From positions 1,024,494 through 1,088,493 of the forward strand of contig CP062796.1 in assembly GCA_018208355.1 (NCBI GenBank): a DNA stretch of 64,000 nt, in the 5' to 3' direction. Shown here piece by piece: positions 53,701 through 61,728 of the stretch. The stretch is from Candidatus Fermentithermobacillus carboniphilus (GTDB taxonomy: Bacteria > Bacillota > Sulfobacillia > Fermentithermobacillales > Fermentithermobacillaceae). The translations under genes were made by a program, and so were the position numbers. The notes below the pieces were generated by a model, which had not been told where the DNA came from, made no database searches, and was given only the letters and a program-made list of their open reading frames with translations. Positions within the stretch are counted from its first letter, which is position 1, and each line of letters starts with the position of its first letter.

Positions 53701-54048
53701 CGTTTCCTGGAAGCTTACGGTATCCCATGTGACACGGTGCTTAAGGTCAGTGAACGCGGCACCGGCCAGGATGGTCTCGACATAGAGACGCTCCTTTCGA
53801 GGCGAGGTGTCGATATCGTCATAAATACGTTCACGAAAGGAGGCAGCGAGGAAAGAGACGGCTTTAAGATACGGACTCTTGCGATGCAAAAGAATATCCA
53901 GGTCATTACCTGCCCTGATACCGCGATAGCGCTGGCGATGGCAGTAACAAGTCGAAGCAATCCGGGCATCATCTGCCTTCAGGACGTGCCATGTCTGGAT
54001 AGGGTGGCTGGCGAGGTTCACAAATATCGGCGAACACCTATTACTTGA
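50758..54048 (+). CDS. carB: Carbamoyl-phosphate synthase large subunit
   Basis: ATG 50758 opens MPKDNDIRKVLVIGSGPIVI, the usual CarB start; the in-frame extension upstream overlaps carA and is rejected. The 1096 residues contain two ATP-grasp halves (GGTGGGYARTIEEL in the first; FPVIVRPSYVLGGRAMAVAY in the second), the oligomerisation segment and an MGS-like allosteric domain at the end (GWKIYATRGTARFLEAYGIP, DIVINTFTKGG). Length and motifs are complete. It forms the tunnelled heterodimer with CarA. Confidence 0.96.
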   Translation: MPKDNDIRKVLVIGSGPIVIGQAAEFDYSGTQACRALREEGVSVVLLNPNPATIMTDVNVADRVYLEPLTVQSVREIFELERPEGLIATMGGQAGLNLAEELYESGILERYNVRLLGTGIEAIRKGEDRELFKKTMVALGQPVPKSMTVRSLNSLKDVAEFIGFPCVIRPAFTLGGTGGGYARTIEELAECLKKGLSASPIHEVLVETSLYGQKEIEFEIVRDAAGNAVAVSSMENIDPIGIHTGDSIVVAPALTLRDSEYQMLRKAALDIADGLDIRGACNVQFALRPDGSEYAVIEVNPRVSRSSALASKATGYPIARVAAKIAIGFTLDEILNEVTGKTTACHEPVVDYVAVKIPRWPWDKFSGGQRNLGLQMKSTGEVMAIGRTFEEALGKAISSLDDRKTFAEADNPEPPIEIIMEKLKNPDHTRLAWIFTALRTGLNPDEIASATGIDRFFIERMFNIVTMEKELSRWKDAKAMALRYPGLLRQSKTMGLSDKKIGQILGASEDDIRKAREALGVKPTFKMVDTCAGEFEARTPYYYSTYEESGDVFPGRGRRTKRPPVVVLGGGPIRIGQGIEFDYCAVHAAWALEKEGFTSVIINNNPETVSTDFNTASRLYFEPLTFEHVKNVIDLEQPIGVLVSFGGQTAINLVEPLCRAGVKILGTSAEAIDITEDRGKFKRLLHDLGIPVIQGTTVYSRDEAAVATGIIGFPVIVRPSYVLGGRAMAVAYSREELEEYLEEAVQASDGHPILIEKYIPATEVEVDVVSDGTFIHIPAILEHVERSGVHSGDSIARVPAKGLSAVARDKIVEYTQSLCRALSIRGIANIQYIVDKDTVFCLEVNPRASRTVPFVTKVTGFPLIPVATGLSLGRTLKSYGVTSPLGPDPIVCAVKMPVFSWSKMLVDPTVGPEMKSTGEVMGMGRDMTEAMLKGFTAQGFVRNGPGKVLMTIADRDKPSAVEAARILNGAGWKIYATRGTARFLEAYGIPCDTVLKVSERGTGQDGLDIETLLSRRGVDIVINTFTKGGSEERDGFKIRTLAMQKNIQVITCPDTAIALAMAVTSRSNPGIICLQDVPCLDRVAGEVHKYRRTPIT

Positions 54049-54089
54049 ACGCTCGATGAGTATCGCAACCCCGGAGGTCGGGTACGGTT

Positions 54090-55049
54090 CTACGCTGATG
54101 TCACCTGCGTGCCAAGAAGGTGCAGCCTGTAGGAGGTAACCCATACTATTTCAGGCTCGTAGTCCTGGGGCAATGGTGCTATGACCATTGGACCATTTTC
54201 AGATGTAATCCATACGCAGGGAGTCTGGAGGCCAATTCTCGATGGGTCAGGTACAGCAACTACGGTTCCGTGCGGCACCGTATCAACATCCACATAGTGC
54301 GTTTCCGCCCACCAGCGGTAAATCCGCACGCGGGAAAGATCGAGTCTGAAGGCCCGCGCGTCCTTAAGGTACATATTCCACCGAAATACCCTATTCTCTC
54401 TACGTTCCTCGATAGACTTCATCCGGACCCCTGCAAGGGGCTCAAGACTCAGGACTGTGAATCCGAGGGATTTCAGGTGATTTGTCAATGGACGCAGACC
54501 AGGCGTGCCAAGAGCTATCACAAGATGGGGATATACTGCCCCCGCCTTCGCGCACTTGAGCTGCACTCCCGCGTGGGGTCTCACGAGACCGGAAGTATCG
54601 ATCAGGATGATGTCCGCTCCGTCCCGTTCAGCGGCCCGCACGCAGGCTTCCGTGCCCGTCACAACCGGCAATAACCTCCCATACGGAGATGTATTTCCCA
54701 CCAGGTATGAACCGGTACGGGCGACGGCCTTCAAAGACGTTACCGGATGCTCTACGAAGCCGTATGAGATAAAGCCCGGAGGTCCAACGTCCGCCTGTCC
54801 CACATCACAATCGACAACGGCGGTCTTCCTAGAATTCGTGTAGAACCAGCGCGCCAGAAGAGCGACGAAGGTACTCTTCCCCGTATCAGGTTCTCCCACT
54901 ACCATCACTCTGGACCGCTCTGGAAGGTTCGAAAGGGCTTTATCAACTTCGTAATTCAGCTCAATCAAGAAACCGCTGACCCCCTGCGAACAGGGATTTT
55001 TCCGTCTCAAAAGAGTATCTTTCGCGCTTGCGTAAGGGTTCCTCGGCAT
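54090..55049 (-). CDS. Clp1/Grc3-type polynucleotide 5'-kinase-like protein
   Basis: A protein of 319 residues. Residues 52-60 are the P-loop GEPDTGKST. Then AVVDCDVGQADVGPPGFISY, the diagnostic Clp1/Nol9/Grc3 segment (D-x-D-x-GQ), and GTEACVRAAERDGADIILID with TSGLVRPHAGVQLK. The C-terminal about 100 residues form a beta-rich domain (VDVDTVPHGTVVAVPDPSRI). These enzymes phosphorylate the 5'-OH of RNA (or DNA) in archaea and eukaryotes; bacterial homologues are scattered in thermophiles and anaerobes. No RNA ligase or RtcB gene is adjacent. Start codon has a poor ribosome binding site. Confidence 0.8.
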   Translation of the reverse strand: MPRNPYASAKDTLLRRKNPCSQGVSGFLIELNYEVDKALSNLPERSRVMVVGEPDTGKSTFVALLARWFYTNSRKTAVVDCDVGQADVGPPGFISYGFVEHPVTSLKAVARTGSYLVGNTSPYGRLLPVVTGTEACVRAAERDGADIILIDTSGLVRPHAGVQLKCAKAGAVYPHLVIALGTPGLRPLTNHLKSLGFTVLSLEPLAGVRMKSIEERRENRVFRWNMYLKDARAFRLDLSRVRIYRWWAETHYVDVDTVPHGTVVAVPDPSRIGLQTPCVWITSENGPMVIAPLPQDYEPEIVWVTSYRLHLLGTQVTSA

Positions 55050-55160
55050 CTAGTTGCATTATACTGTTATCTGCGCAGGGGCTGGAACATACCTCCGGCG
55101 GAGCAACAGATACCTGTCTTATCAGCCTAATAGACGAATCATCTGGAAGGAGAATCCGCC

Positions 55161-55700
55161 ATGGAAAGGCCCGTATGTTCGCATCGGGTATACAAGGGGA
55201 AAATCGTATCCGTGAGGATAGACACGGTGATCACGTCAGACGGGCATGAAGCTATCAGGGAAGTCGTCGAAAGACCTGATACGGTCTCGGTGGTAGCGAT
55301 AGATGATAACGACGACATCCTGCTGGTCCGGCAGTACAGGTACGCTGCGGGCCAGTACACCCTCGAAATCCCCGCCGGCACCATAGACCCGGGCGAGACT
55401 CCCGAGGACGCGGCCAGGCGCGAGCTTCGGGAGGAAACCGGATACGACTGCGGGAATCTCATTAGATTGATCACATATTTTCCATCGATTGGTTACTCCA
55501 CCGAGAAGATGACCGTGTATTTGGCCACAGACCTTGTACCCTCTCCTCTTAAAGGAGATGAGGCCGAAATTAAGCTGGAACGTCTTCCCTTCAAGAAGGT
55601 ACTCGAGTCCATCCTGAAAGGAACGCCGTTGTTCGCGGATGCAAAAAGCACCGTAGGGGTGCTCCTGGCAATGTCCATCCGACAGCGACCCTCTTGGTAA
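55161..55700 (+). CDS. nudF: NUDIX hydrolase, ADP-ribose pyrophosphatase type
   Basis: A protein of 179 residues with the Nudix box GTIDPGETPEDAARRELREE-TGYD (G-x5-E-x7-RE-x2-EE-x-G). The preceding RQYRYAAGQYTLEIPAG and the following YFPSIGYSTEKMTVYLA are those of ADP-ribose diphosphatases. AAGGAG lies before the ATG. It is divergent from the Clp1-like gene and convergent with the ABC exporter gene. Its 3' end is partly duplicated downstream. Confidence 0.88.
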   Translation: MERPVCSHRVYKGKIVSVRIDTVITSDGHEAIREVVERPDTVSVVAIDDNDDILLVRQYRYAAGQYTLEIPAGTIDPGETPEDAARRELREETGYDCGNLIRLITYFPSIGYSTEKMTVYLATDLVPSPLKGDEAEIKLERLPFKKVLESILKGTPLFADAKSTVGVLLAMSIRQRPSW

Positions 55701-55757
55701 GTATCTGCGTGTCGCGGCCTTTCACGTGCTGCCGGCAATGTCTATTCGACGGTGGCT
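55659..55757 (+). repeat. Degenerate 29-bp repeat pair, 67 bp apart
   Basis: GTGCTCCTGGCAATGTCCAT... at 55659 (end of the NUDIX gene) recurs as GTGCTGCCGGCAATGTCTAT... at 55726 past the stop codon. Confidence 0.65.
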
Positions 55758-55775
55758 CTGGACGGCATCAAAGAG

Positions 55776-57593
55776 TCAACGACCATCCGGGGCCTGGGAT
55801 GTCTCAGATGCCCGGGGTGATAGGAGGGTCTCGGGTGTCTGGGATATGCAGGACTCCCCGGGCAGGTCCGAATCAAGCCGGACCAGTCGGGCATAGAGGC
55901 CGTCCAGCTTCATGAGCTCCTCGTGGGTGCCTTGTTCAACTATTTCGCCTTCTTTCAGGACCACTATCTTGTCGGCATGGCGAACCGTTGACAAGCGATG
56001 AGCTATGACCAACGTAGTTCTCCCCTTCATGAGTCTTTGCAGGGCAGCCGATATCTTCGCCTCTGTCTCCGTGTCGACAGACGAAGTAGCTTCGTCGAGA
56101 ATCAGGATGGGCGCATCGTAAAGAATGGCCCTGGCTATTGCCAGCCTCTGTTTCTGGCCACCAGAAAGTTTGACACCTCGCTCGCCTATTTCCGTGTCGT
56201 AGCCGTTCGGCAGCTCCCTGATAAACTCATCGGCTCCCGCTGCCGCAGCCGCAGCTTCGATCTGCTCGCGGGTGGCATTCGGGCTGCCGTAAGCGATGTT
56301 CTCGGCTATCGTGCCATTGAACAAGAAAACGTCCTGCAGCACCATGCTGATGTGGCGCCTCAGTGAAGAGAGTTTCACAGTCCGGATGTCAACCCCGTCG
56401 ATGAGTACTCTTCCTTCGTTGGGATCGTAAAAGCGGGGAATAAGGTTCGCCATGGTGGTCTTGCCCACGCCAGTCGGCCCTACAAGCGCCACCATTTCAC
56501 CAGGTTTGATCTCGAGGTTAATGTTCTTCAGCACCGGTGCTTCACCGTACCGGAATGAAACGTTCTCGTAAACAATGTGGCCTTTGACCTGCGTCAGTTC
56601 CTTGGCATCGGGAGCATCTTTTATGTCGGGTTCGGTATCAAGAACCTCAAAGTACCGGTCAGCCGCAGCCAGTGCTTGCTGCAGGGACTCATTGACCTGG
56701 TTAAGCCGCATTATGGGATCGTAAAATGAACTCACATAGAGAAGAAAGCCGGTAATGTCGGCGATGGACACCTGACCGCGCATCGCCATCAACCCTCCAA
56801 AAAGCACTACCGAGACAGTTCCCAATCCTGAAAGGAAGTCAATACCTCCGTGAAAACATGCGCTTATTGAAACCGCTTTGGTGATAGCGCGTGCGTGGTC
56901 CAGGACGCGTTCTGCGACGCGCCGATTCTCTCGCTCTTCCTGGGTGAAAACCTGGATCTCACGCATGCCGCTCAGATTATCTTGGAGGATGGCATTTAGT
57001 TCTCCTAATTTGGCCTGTGCGTGACGAAACAAGGGTCGAACGTGCCGGTTATATAGGTAGAAACCTGCGGTAATTAAGGGTATCGGGACCAGCGTATAAG
57101 TCGCCAGCGTGGAATTGATGTAGAACAAGGCACCCGAAACGCCGAGCAGGGTCAGGAGGCTCACCGTGACCTCAGGAATAGCGTGGGCAATCAGTGCCTC
57201 AAAGTTGGCCGTATCGTTGATTACTCTTGACATTATCTGCCCTGTCTGGGTATCGGCGTAATACCTAGGTGATAGTCTCTGGAGGTGTTCATATATTGCC
57301 TGCCTGGCTGAAGCAACGCTCCCCCACCCTGCAACGTGAGTGGTCCACGTCTGAAGTACGCGTAGAGCTGGCCTCAGTGCATACACAAGCAACAGAATGA
57401 GAGATACTCGAATCACCTGGGCAGTCTCGACCGTCCCTCTATCGATGCTGTCCTCGATGATGCCGACGAGAGTCCTGACCAGCCAAGGACCTGCAATACC
57501 CGTCCCGGTGACCCCGAGCATCGCTACGAAAGCAAGACACATCCATCCCCAGTATCGTCGTGATATGAGAAGAATGCGCGTTATATGTCTCAA
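55776..57593 (-). CDS. ABC exporter with fused membrane and ATPase domains
   Basis: TTG 57593 is taken as start (GGGGTGA upstream), giving 605 residues, the normal size for MsbA/LmrA-type half transporters; the frame extends 50 codons further without homology. Six membrane helices in residues 15-310, then an ATPase with GPTGVGKTTMAN, signature LSGGQKQRLAIARAI, Walker B ILILDEATSSVDTET and switch IAHRLSTVRHADK. It would act as a homodimer exporting lipid or drug-like substrates. No second half-transporter gene is adjacent. Confidence 0.88.
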   Translation of the reverse strand: MRHITRILLISRRYWGWMCLAFVAMLGVTGTGIAGPWLVRTLVGIIEDSIDRGTVETAQVIRVSLILLLVYALRPALRVLQTWTTHVAGWGSVASARQAIYEHLQRLSPRYYADTQTGQIMSRVINDTANFEALIAHAIPEVTVSLLTLLGVSGALFYINSTLATYTLVPIPLITAGFYLYNRHVRPLFRHAQAKLGELNAILQDNLSGMREIQVFTQEERENRRVAERVLDHARAITKAVSISACFHGGIDFLSGLGTVSVVLFGGLMAMRGQVSIADITGFLLYVSSFYDPIMRLNQVNESLQQALAAADRYFEVLDTEPDIKDAPDAKELTQVKGHIVYENVSFRYGEAPVLKNINLEIKPGEMVALVGPTGVGKTTMANLIPRFYDPNEGRVLIDGVDIRTVKLSSLRRHISMVLQDVFLFNGTIAENIAYGSPNATREQIEAAAAAAGADEFIRELPNGYDTEIGERGVKLSGGQKQRLAIARAILYDAPILILDEATSSVDTETEAKISAALQRLMKGRTTLVIAHRLSTVRHADKIVVLKEGEIVEQGTHEELMKLDGLYARLVRLDSDLPGESCISQTPETLLSPRASETSQAPDGR

Positions 57594-57852
57594 GGTACGG
57601 TCACCCCGGTTTATGTTTCTATAACCGAAATATTTTACCGTACAAGCGTTGGAAGTGTACAGGGTCAGAGTGACGCAGGCGGTCTCAGGCCAGCCTTGAT
57701 GAATCCAATGGCATGTGTACAGGTTCAACCCGCGACACATCAAGAAGAAGGCAGATGCATCTTTGGTGGCGAATTGATCTTTGATTACACGGGGTCATTA
57801 CTCATTAACCTAACCGGAAGACTAAAATGACACCAAGAAAGGAGTATGTGAA

Positions 57853-59166
57853 TTGAACAAGTCTGAGCTTAAGCAGGCAGTCTGCAAGGCTATCGATGAA
57901 CGAGCGCAGGAAATCCGAGATTTCAAAGTCGACATCTGGCGGCATCCCGAACTTGGATTCAAGGAACACAGGACGGCAGATGCATTCGCCCGAGTCCTTG
58001 ATTCGCTGGGTATGTCACCGCGCACCGGGCTCGCCATAACCGGGGTTAGAGCCGACCTGCAGGGTAAGGAGCCAGGTCCTAAAGTCGCCATCATGGGAGA
58101 ACTTGATGCGGTTATCTGCTGGGAACACCCCGAGGCAGATAGGAGCACCGGTGCGGTCCACGCCTGCGGTCACGACGCTCAGCTAGCCTCGGTGGTTGGG
58201 GCCGCGATAGGACTCGTGGACTCAGGCGCCATGGATTACCTTTCCGGTACGGTCGCTTTCATAGGAGTTCCTGCCGAAGAGTTTGTCGAACTTGAGTTTC
58301 GCACTAAACTGCAAGAAGAAGGGAAGCTTGAGTTCTTTGGCGGCAAACAAGAGATGCTCCGCTTGGGCCATTTAGATGATATCGACGTCGCCGAGATGGT
58401 CCACATCGAGTCGGATACACCCGGACGTGTGGTAAAACTGAGTTCGGGCACCAACGGTTTCGTAGGCAAGACCGTAAGGTACATCGGCAAAGAGGCCCAC
58501 GCGGGAGCCGCCCCGTTTCTCGGTGCGAACGCTCTCAACGCGGCAATCCTGGGTATCATGGGGATTCACGCACAGAGGGAGACCTTCCGCGATGAAGACC
58601 ACATCCGGGTACACCCAATAATCACCAAAGGTGGCGACTTGGTCAACATAGTCCCCGCCGATGTCAGGATCGAAACTTACGTCAGGGGCGCCAGGACCGA
58701 GGCAATCATGGACGCCAACAGGAAAGTGAACCGCGCCTTGAGAGCCGGGGCAATGGCCATTGGGACCGAGATTGAAATCAAGGAGATTCCGGGGTATCTT
58801 CCGCTCAGACCTTCCGCCGAACTTAGCGCCATATTTGAGCTAAACACAAGGGCTCTCCTTGGCGACGAAGGTGTTCGTGTAGGAGAGTTTTCTGGCGGTT
58901 CTACGGACATGGGTGACATCAGCCATATAATCCCGAGCATACATCCGTTCATCGGCGGAGTACAGGGAGCTGCTCACACAAGGACCTACAAAGTCGTTGA
59001 TCTGGATATGGTATCGGTTATCCCGGCCAAACTTCTCGCCATGACTGTCGTGGACCTGTTATGGGACGGGGCGGCAGAGGCAAAACGCGTCCAAGAAAGC
59101 TTCAAGCCTGCCTTCACCAAAGATACCTATCTGAAGATGTGGCGGGATTTTGTGAAAGGCAACTAG
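57853..59166 (+). CDS. M20 amidohydrolase, AbgB/aminobenzoyl-glutamate hydrolase-like
   Basis: TTG 57853 lies eight bases after AAAGGAG. The 437 residues show the M20D signature: IWRHPELGFKEHRTADAFAR, MGELDAVICWEH, HACGHDAQLASVVGAA (metal ligands) and FIGVPAEEFVE (catalytic Glu), a dimerisation insert (GKEAHAGAAPFLGANALNAA), and GGSTDMGDISHIIPSIHPFI near the end. The GSTDMGDIS motif is typical of AbgB relatives, which cleave N-acyl amino acids such as p-aminobenzoyl-glutamate. It lies between the exporter and the uracil permease. Confidence 0.85.
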   Translation: MNKSELKQAVCKAIDERAQEIRDFKVDIWRHPELGFKEHRTADAFARVLDSLGMSPRTGLAITGVRADLQGKEPGPKVAIMGELDAVICWEHPEADRSTGAVHACGHDAQLASVVGAAIGLVDSGAMDYLSGTVAFIGVPAEEFVELEFRTKLQEEGKLEFFGGKQEMLRLGHLDDIDVAEMVHIESDTPGRVVKLSSGTNGFVGKTVRYIGKEAHAGAAPFLGANALNAAILGIMGIHAQRETFRDEDHIRVHPIITKGGDLVNIVPADVRIETYVRGARTEAIMDANRKVNRALRAGAMAIGTEIEIKEIPGYLPLRPSAELSAIFELNTRALLGDEGVRVGEFSGGSTDMGDISHIIPSIHPFIGGVQGAAHTRTYKVVDLDMVSVIPAKLLAMTVVDLLWDGAAEAKRVQESFKPAFTKDTYLKMWRDFVKGN

Positions 59167-59303
59167 CGGGACACGTGGCTATATGTCGACGACGGTCGTT
59201 TTGACCGGGCACAGGTTAACAGATCTAATCGTGTTTTGGAGGTACACGTGCTCGTCGGCGTCGACACCTAGCGGCAGCTAAGTTAACAGTTCTAATCGTG
59301 TTT
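59165..59303. repeat. Degenerate repeat of about 70 bp with palindromes
   Basis: GTTAACAGATCTAATCGTGT (59215) recurs as GTTAACAGTTCTAATCGTGT at 59282; ACACGTG recurs at 59171 and 59244; GTCGAC at 59185 and 59260. Together they make two degenerate copies of a unit of about 67-75 bp just after the amidohydrolase stop. Confidence 0.6.
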
Positions 59304-59312
59304 AGAGACACA

Positions 59313-59345
59313 GGGCCTGATGGTACATCAGGTCCCTTTCATTTT
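59313..59345 (+). terminator. Intrinsic terminator after the amidohydrolase gene
   Basis: GGGCCTGATG, short loop, CATCAGGTCCC, then TTTCATTTT. Confidence 0.85.
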
Positions 59346-59362
59346 AGAAAGTATGCAATTCC

Positions 59363-59392
59363 TTGACAGCGGATTGTCGGAAGATGTACTAT
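59363..59392 (+). promoter_or_regulatory. Promoter of the uracil permease transcript
   Basis: TTGACA (59363-59368), 18-base spacer, TACTAT (59387-59392). The start near 59399 excludes the GTG at 59397 as translation start. Confidence 0.65.
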
Positions 59393-59398
59393 TTCGGT

Positions 59399-59494
59399 GT
59401 GGAGAACAATACTCTTTAAGGCTGGTCCAGCGAGCCCAGCAAGGGTAGTAATAGACAGACGAACTACTTCTTGCAGGCAGGCAAGAAGTTTTTT
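59399..59494 (+). ncRNA. PyrR-type attenuator leader of the uracil permease
   Basis: A hairpin GCTGGTC-CAGCGA-GCCCAGC (59421-59440) presents the loop CAGCGA (fits CNGNGA) as in PyrR sites, though one pair below the loop is mismatched. GGTAGT...ACTACTTC can form an antiterminator that overlaps the terminator ACTTCTTGC (59466-59474), loop, GCAAGAAGT (59481-59489), TTTTT. An alternative hairpin GGCAGGCA/TGCCTGCC spans the same region. Confidence 0.6.
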
Positions 59495-59540
59495 CATGCC
59501 TGCCACCCGCGCGGACGGCCGACCCAAGGAGGTCTGGCAG

Positions 59541-60883
59541 TTGCGCAAAGATTCCCCCAAAGTCGTAGGTTATCTCCCAGATGACACACCGCCATTTGGA
59601 AAGATGATCGCCTTTGCCCTCCAGCAGGTGATCGTCATGTTCCCGGCAACGGTCCTCGTAGCCATCATAACCGGGTTTGATGTAGGAGTAACCATCACCG
59701 CAAGCGGTCTTGCAACACTAGGATTCCTTCTGGTCACCGGACGTCGGATACCCCTCTACTACGGGTCTAGCTTTTCCTACATCGCGGCTGTCTCAGGCGT
59801 CAGCGCCAGTGTAGCGGCACTGACCGGCTCAAAAGTGGCCGGCATTCGGGCAGCCCAGACCGGAATCGTGGCCTCAGGTCTTGTGAGCATAGCAGCGGGT
59901 CTTCTGATAAAGAAAAGCGGCCCTAACGTGGTAAAGAAAATTCTCCCGCCAGCCATCACCGGGCCTGTCGCGATTATCATAGGCCTTTCTCTTGCCTCGG
60001 TAGCGATGGCAGACGCTAGCCAGAACTGGACTATCTCCGGGATTACGCTGATCGCTACGATCCTGTTTTCAGTGTATCTCCCGGGCACCCTTGGTCAGCT
60101 ACCTGTACTATTCGGGGTGATCACAGGGTACCTGGTCGCTCTCCTCATGGGACAAGTTGATTTTACCCCCGTTATCACGGCAAAATTCTTTTCAGTGCCG
60201 AACTTCACTTTACCGGCTTTCAACCAGTACGGATGGATGGCGGTTGCAGCGATAATGCCCGTAGCCATAGCCACGATCCCTGAATCCACGGCTCACCTGT
60301 ACCAAATTGACCTGTATGTAAACAATCTCGCAAGACAGATGGGAAGCAAGAAAAAGTATGGAATTGCCTCGCTCCTAGGGGAAACCTTATCGGTGACGGT
60401 ATCGGCGATATGATAGCAGGGTTCATTGGAGGGCCCGCAGGTACCAACTACGGTGAAAACAACTCGGTGATGGCCATCACCAACAACTTTTCCGTACCTG
60501 TACTGATGACAGCGGCCGTTATCGCCATCATCATGGGGTTCTTCGGGCACATAGCAGGAATCGTTAACACGATCCCGCGCGCCGTCATCGGTGGCGTATC
60601 TATCTACCTTTTCGGCGTCATCGGTGCTCAGGGCGCGGCGCTCATGATTTCAGAAAAACTTGACCTGTTTACCCCAAGAAACCTCGCTGTTGTAGCCACG
60701 ATTCTTATAATCGGCCTCGGCGGCTCCGCCATGCCGAACGGGATGATCCCCCTGGGAAATCTCAAGCTTCCTGCTATCGCAACCGCAGCGGTATTTGGCA
60801 TAATTCTGAACCTCGTGTTCGAGCTGTTCCCGGCCAAACGCGAGGTCACACAGAGTGTGGCATCTCGGCCAGCTGACGACTGA
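59541..60883 (+). pseudogene. pyrP: Uracil permease (NCS2), split by a -1 frameshift
   Basis: TTG 59541 has AAGGAGG eight bases upstream; the frame upstream crosses the attenuator and is rejected. The protein starts VGYLPDDTPPFGKMIAFALQ, with YYGSSFSYIAAVSG of UraA/PyrP-type permeases. At about 60381 the sequence CTAGGGGAAACC shifts frame: the first frame ends at 60413 while the second continues GNLIGDGIGDMIAGFIGGPA, TNYGENNSVMAITNNFSVPV and on to 60883. One extra G in the G-run would restore a single frame of about 448 residues. Everything else is intact, so this is a recent mutation, a sequencing error, or slippage decoding. It would import uracil, in line with PyrR control. Confidence 0.8.
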
Positions 60884-60916
60884 AGCAAAAACCCGCGAAA
60901 TTGGTAAACGCACGGG

Positions 60917-60955
60917 CCCCTGGCCTGGCTGCAACGAGGCCAGGGGTTATTTCTA
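60917..60955 (+). terminator. Intrinsic terminator after pyrP
   Basis: CCCCTGGCC, 12-base loop, GGCCAGGGG, TTATTTCT. Confidence 0.85.
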
Positions 60956-61125
60956 TGTCTAGGAATGCTTAGCGCAAGGCTCGGGGATAGATTCTCACGG
61001 TGAGGCATCTAATCCGTAACCTGTCCGCTATTTCATCGGGTGTTAGGATCCGATTGTGTTCTCCCGATAAACAAGACTAAAAACATATCCCTGTGGACTG
61101 GCCAAACACGAAGAAGATAACCGTC

Positions 61126-61572
61126 TCATCCACCAGCAGTCTCCTCTTCTACCTGAGACCGCAGCCTTCCGAAACTTAACTCCTGCTTGGAACCACAGGC
61201 AACAAGATATCCTTTAGTCAGATCCTCCACTGTTGATTCCAACAACTTCATGAATTGAGCGTAGGCAAACTCCCGCTTCGGGTCTTTTTCACTCTCACCG
61301 TAGACCAGATTTATCAGCATTTCTATCATCTGATCCATGTCCCAGAGTTTTAGATGCAGAAGCTCGTGAACCACCAGTTCTTCTAGGTTGTCAGATTTGG
61401 GGCTTTCATTTATCAGCAGAATGGCCTTTTTGTCTTCGGCGTCGATCTCGATGTCGCCAGACTTGCGCCATTTGGAATCCATCAATTCTACTTTTATGTC
61501 CCAGTCTCTAAGCCGCAAGATATCTTGCCACTTCGCCAGAAGGCTCTTCAGATGGTCTGTATCTATTGCCAT
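61126..61572 (-). CDS. SprT-like zinc metallopeptidase-type protein
   Basis: ATG 61572 after GGGGAG gives 148 residues. The centre has ELVVHELLHLKLW, an HExxH zinc motif, preceded by strands typical of SprT/WSS1-like or phage peptidase folds (RDWDIKVELMD, IEIDAEDKKAILLINES). A third ligand is not obvious. The rest is a helical C-terminus (FAYAQFMKLLESTVEDLTKG). Function unknown; monocistronic. Confidence 0.65.
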   Translation of the reverse strand: MAIDTDHLKSLLAKWQDILRLRDWDIKVELMDSKWRKSGDIEIDAEDKKAILLINESPKSDNLEELVVHELLHLKLWDMDQMIEMLINLVYGESEKDPKREFAYAQFMKLLESTVEDLTKGYLVACGSKQELSFGRLRSQVEEETAGG

Positions 61573-61728
61573 GTCTTTCACTCCCCGCCACTCTTCTTCG
61601 GGCTACTGAAGCCGCCCACTCAACCGGGATAGCAATCCCCTTAAACCACCCCGTTAGAAAGGCCGTAACGGAGATGTTCGGCGACTCAGAGGGGACTATC
61701 GGGGTTCCTCAGGTCCCTTCGAACTCCC

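Noticed and set aside
54120..54843. Plus-strand ORFs opposite the Clp1-like gene
   Set aside because: Shadows of the minus-strand gene, which has clear catalytic motifs.
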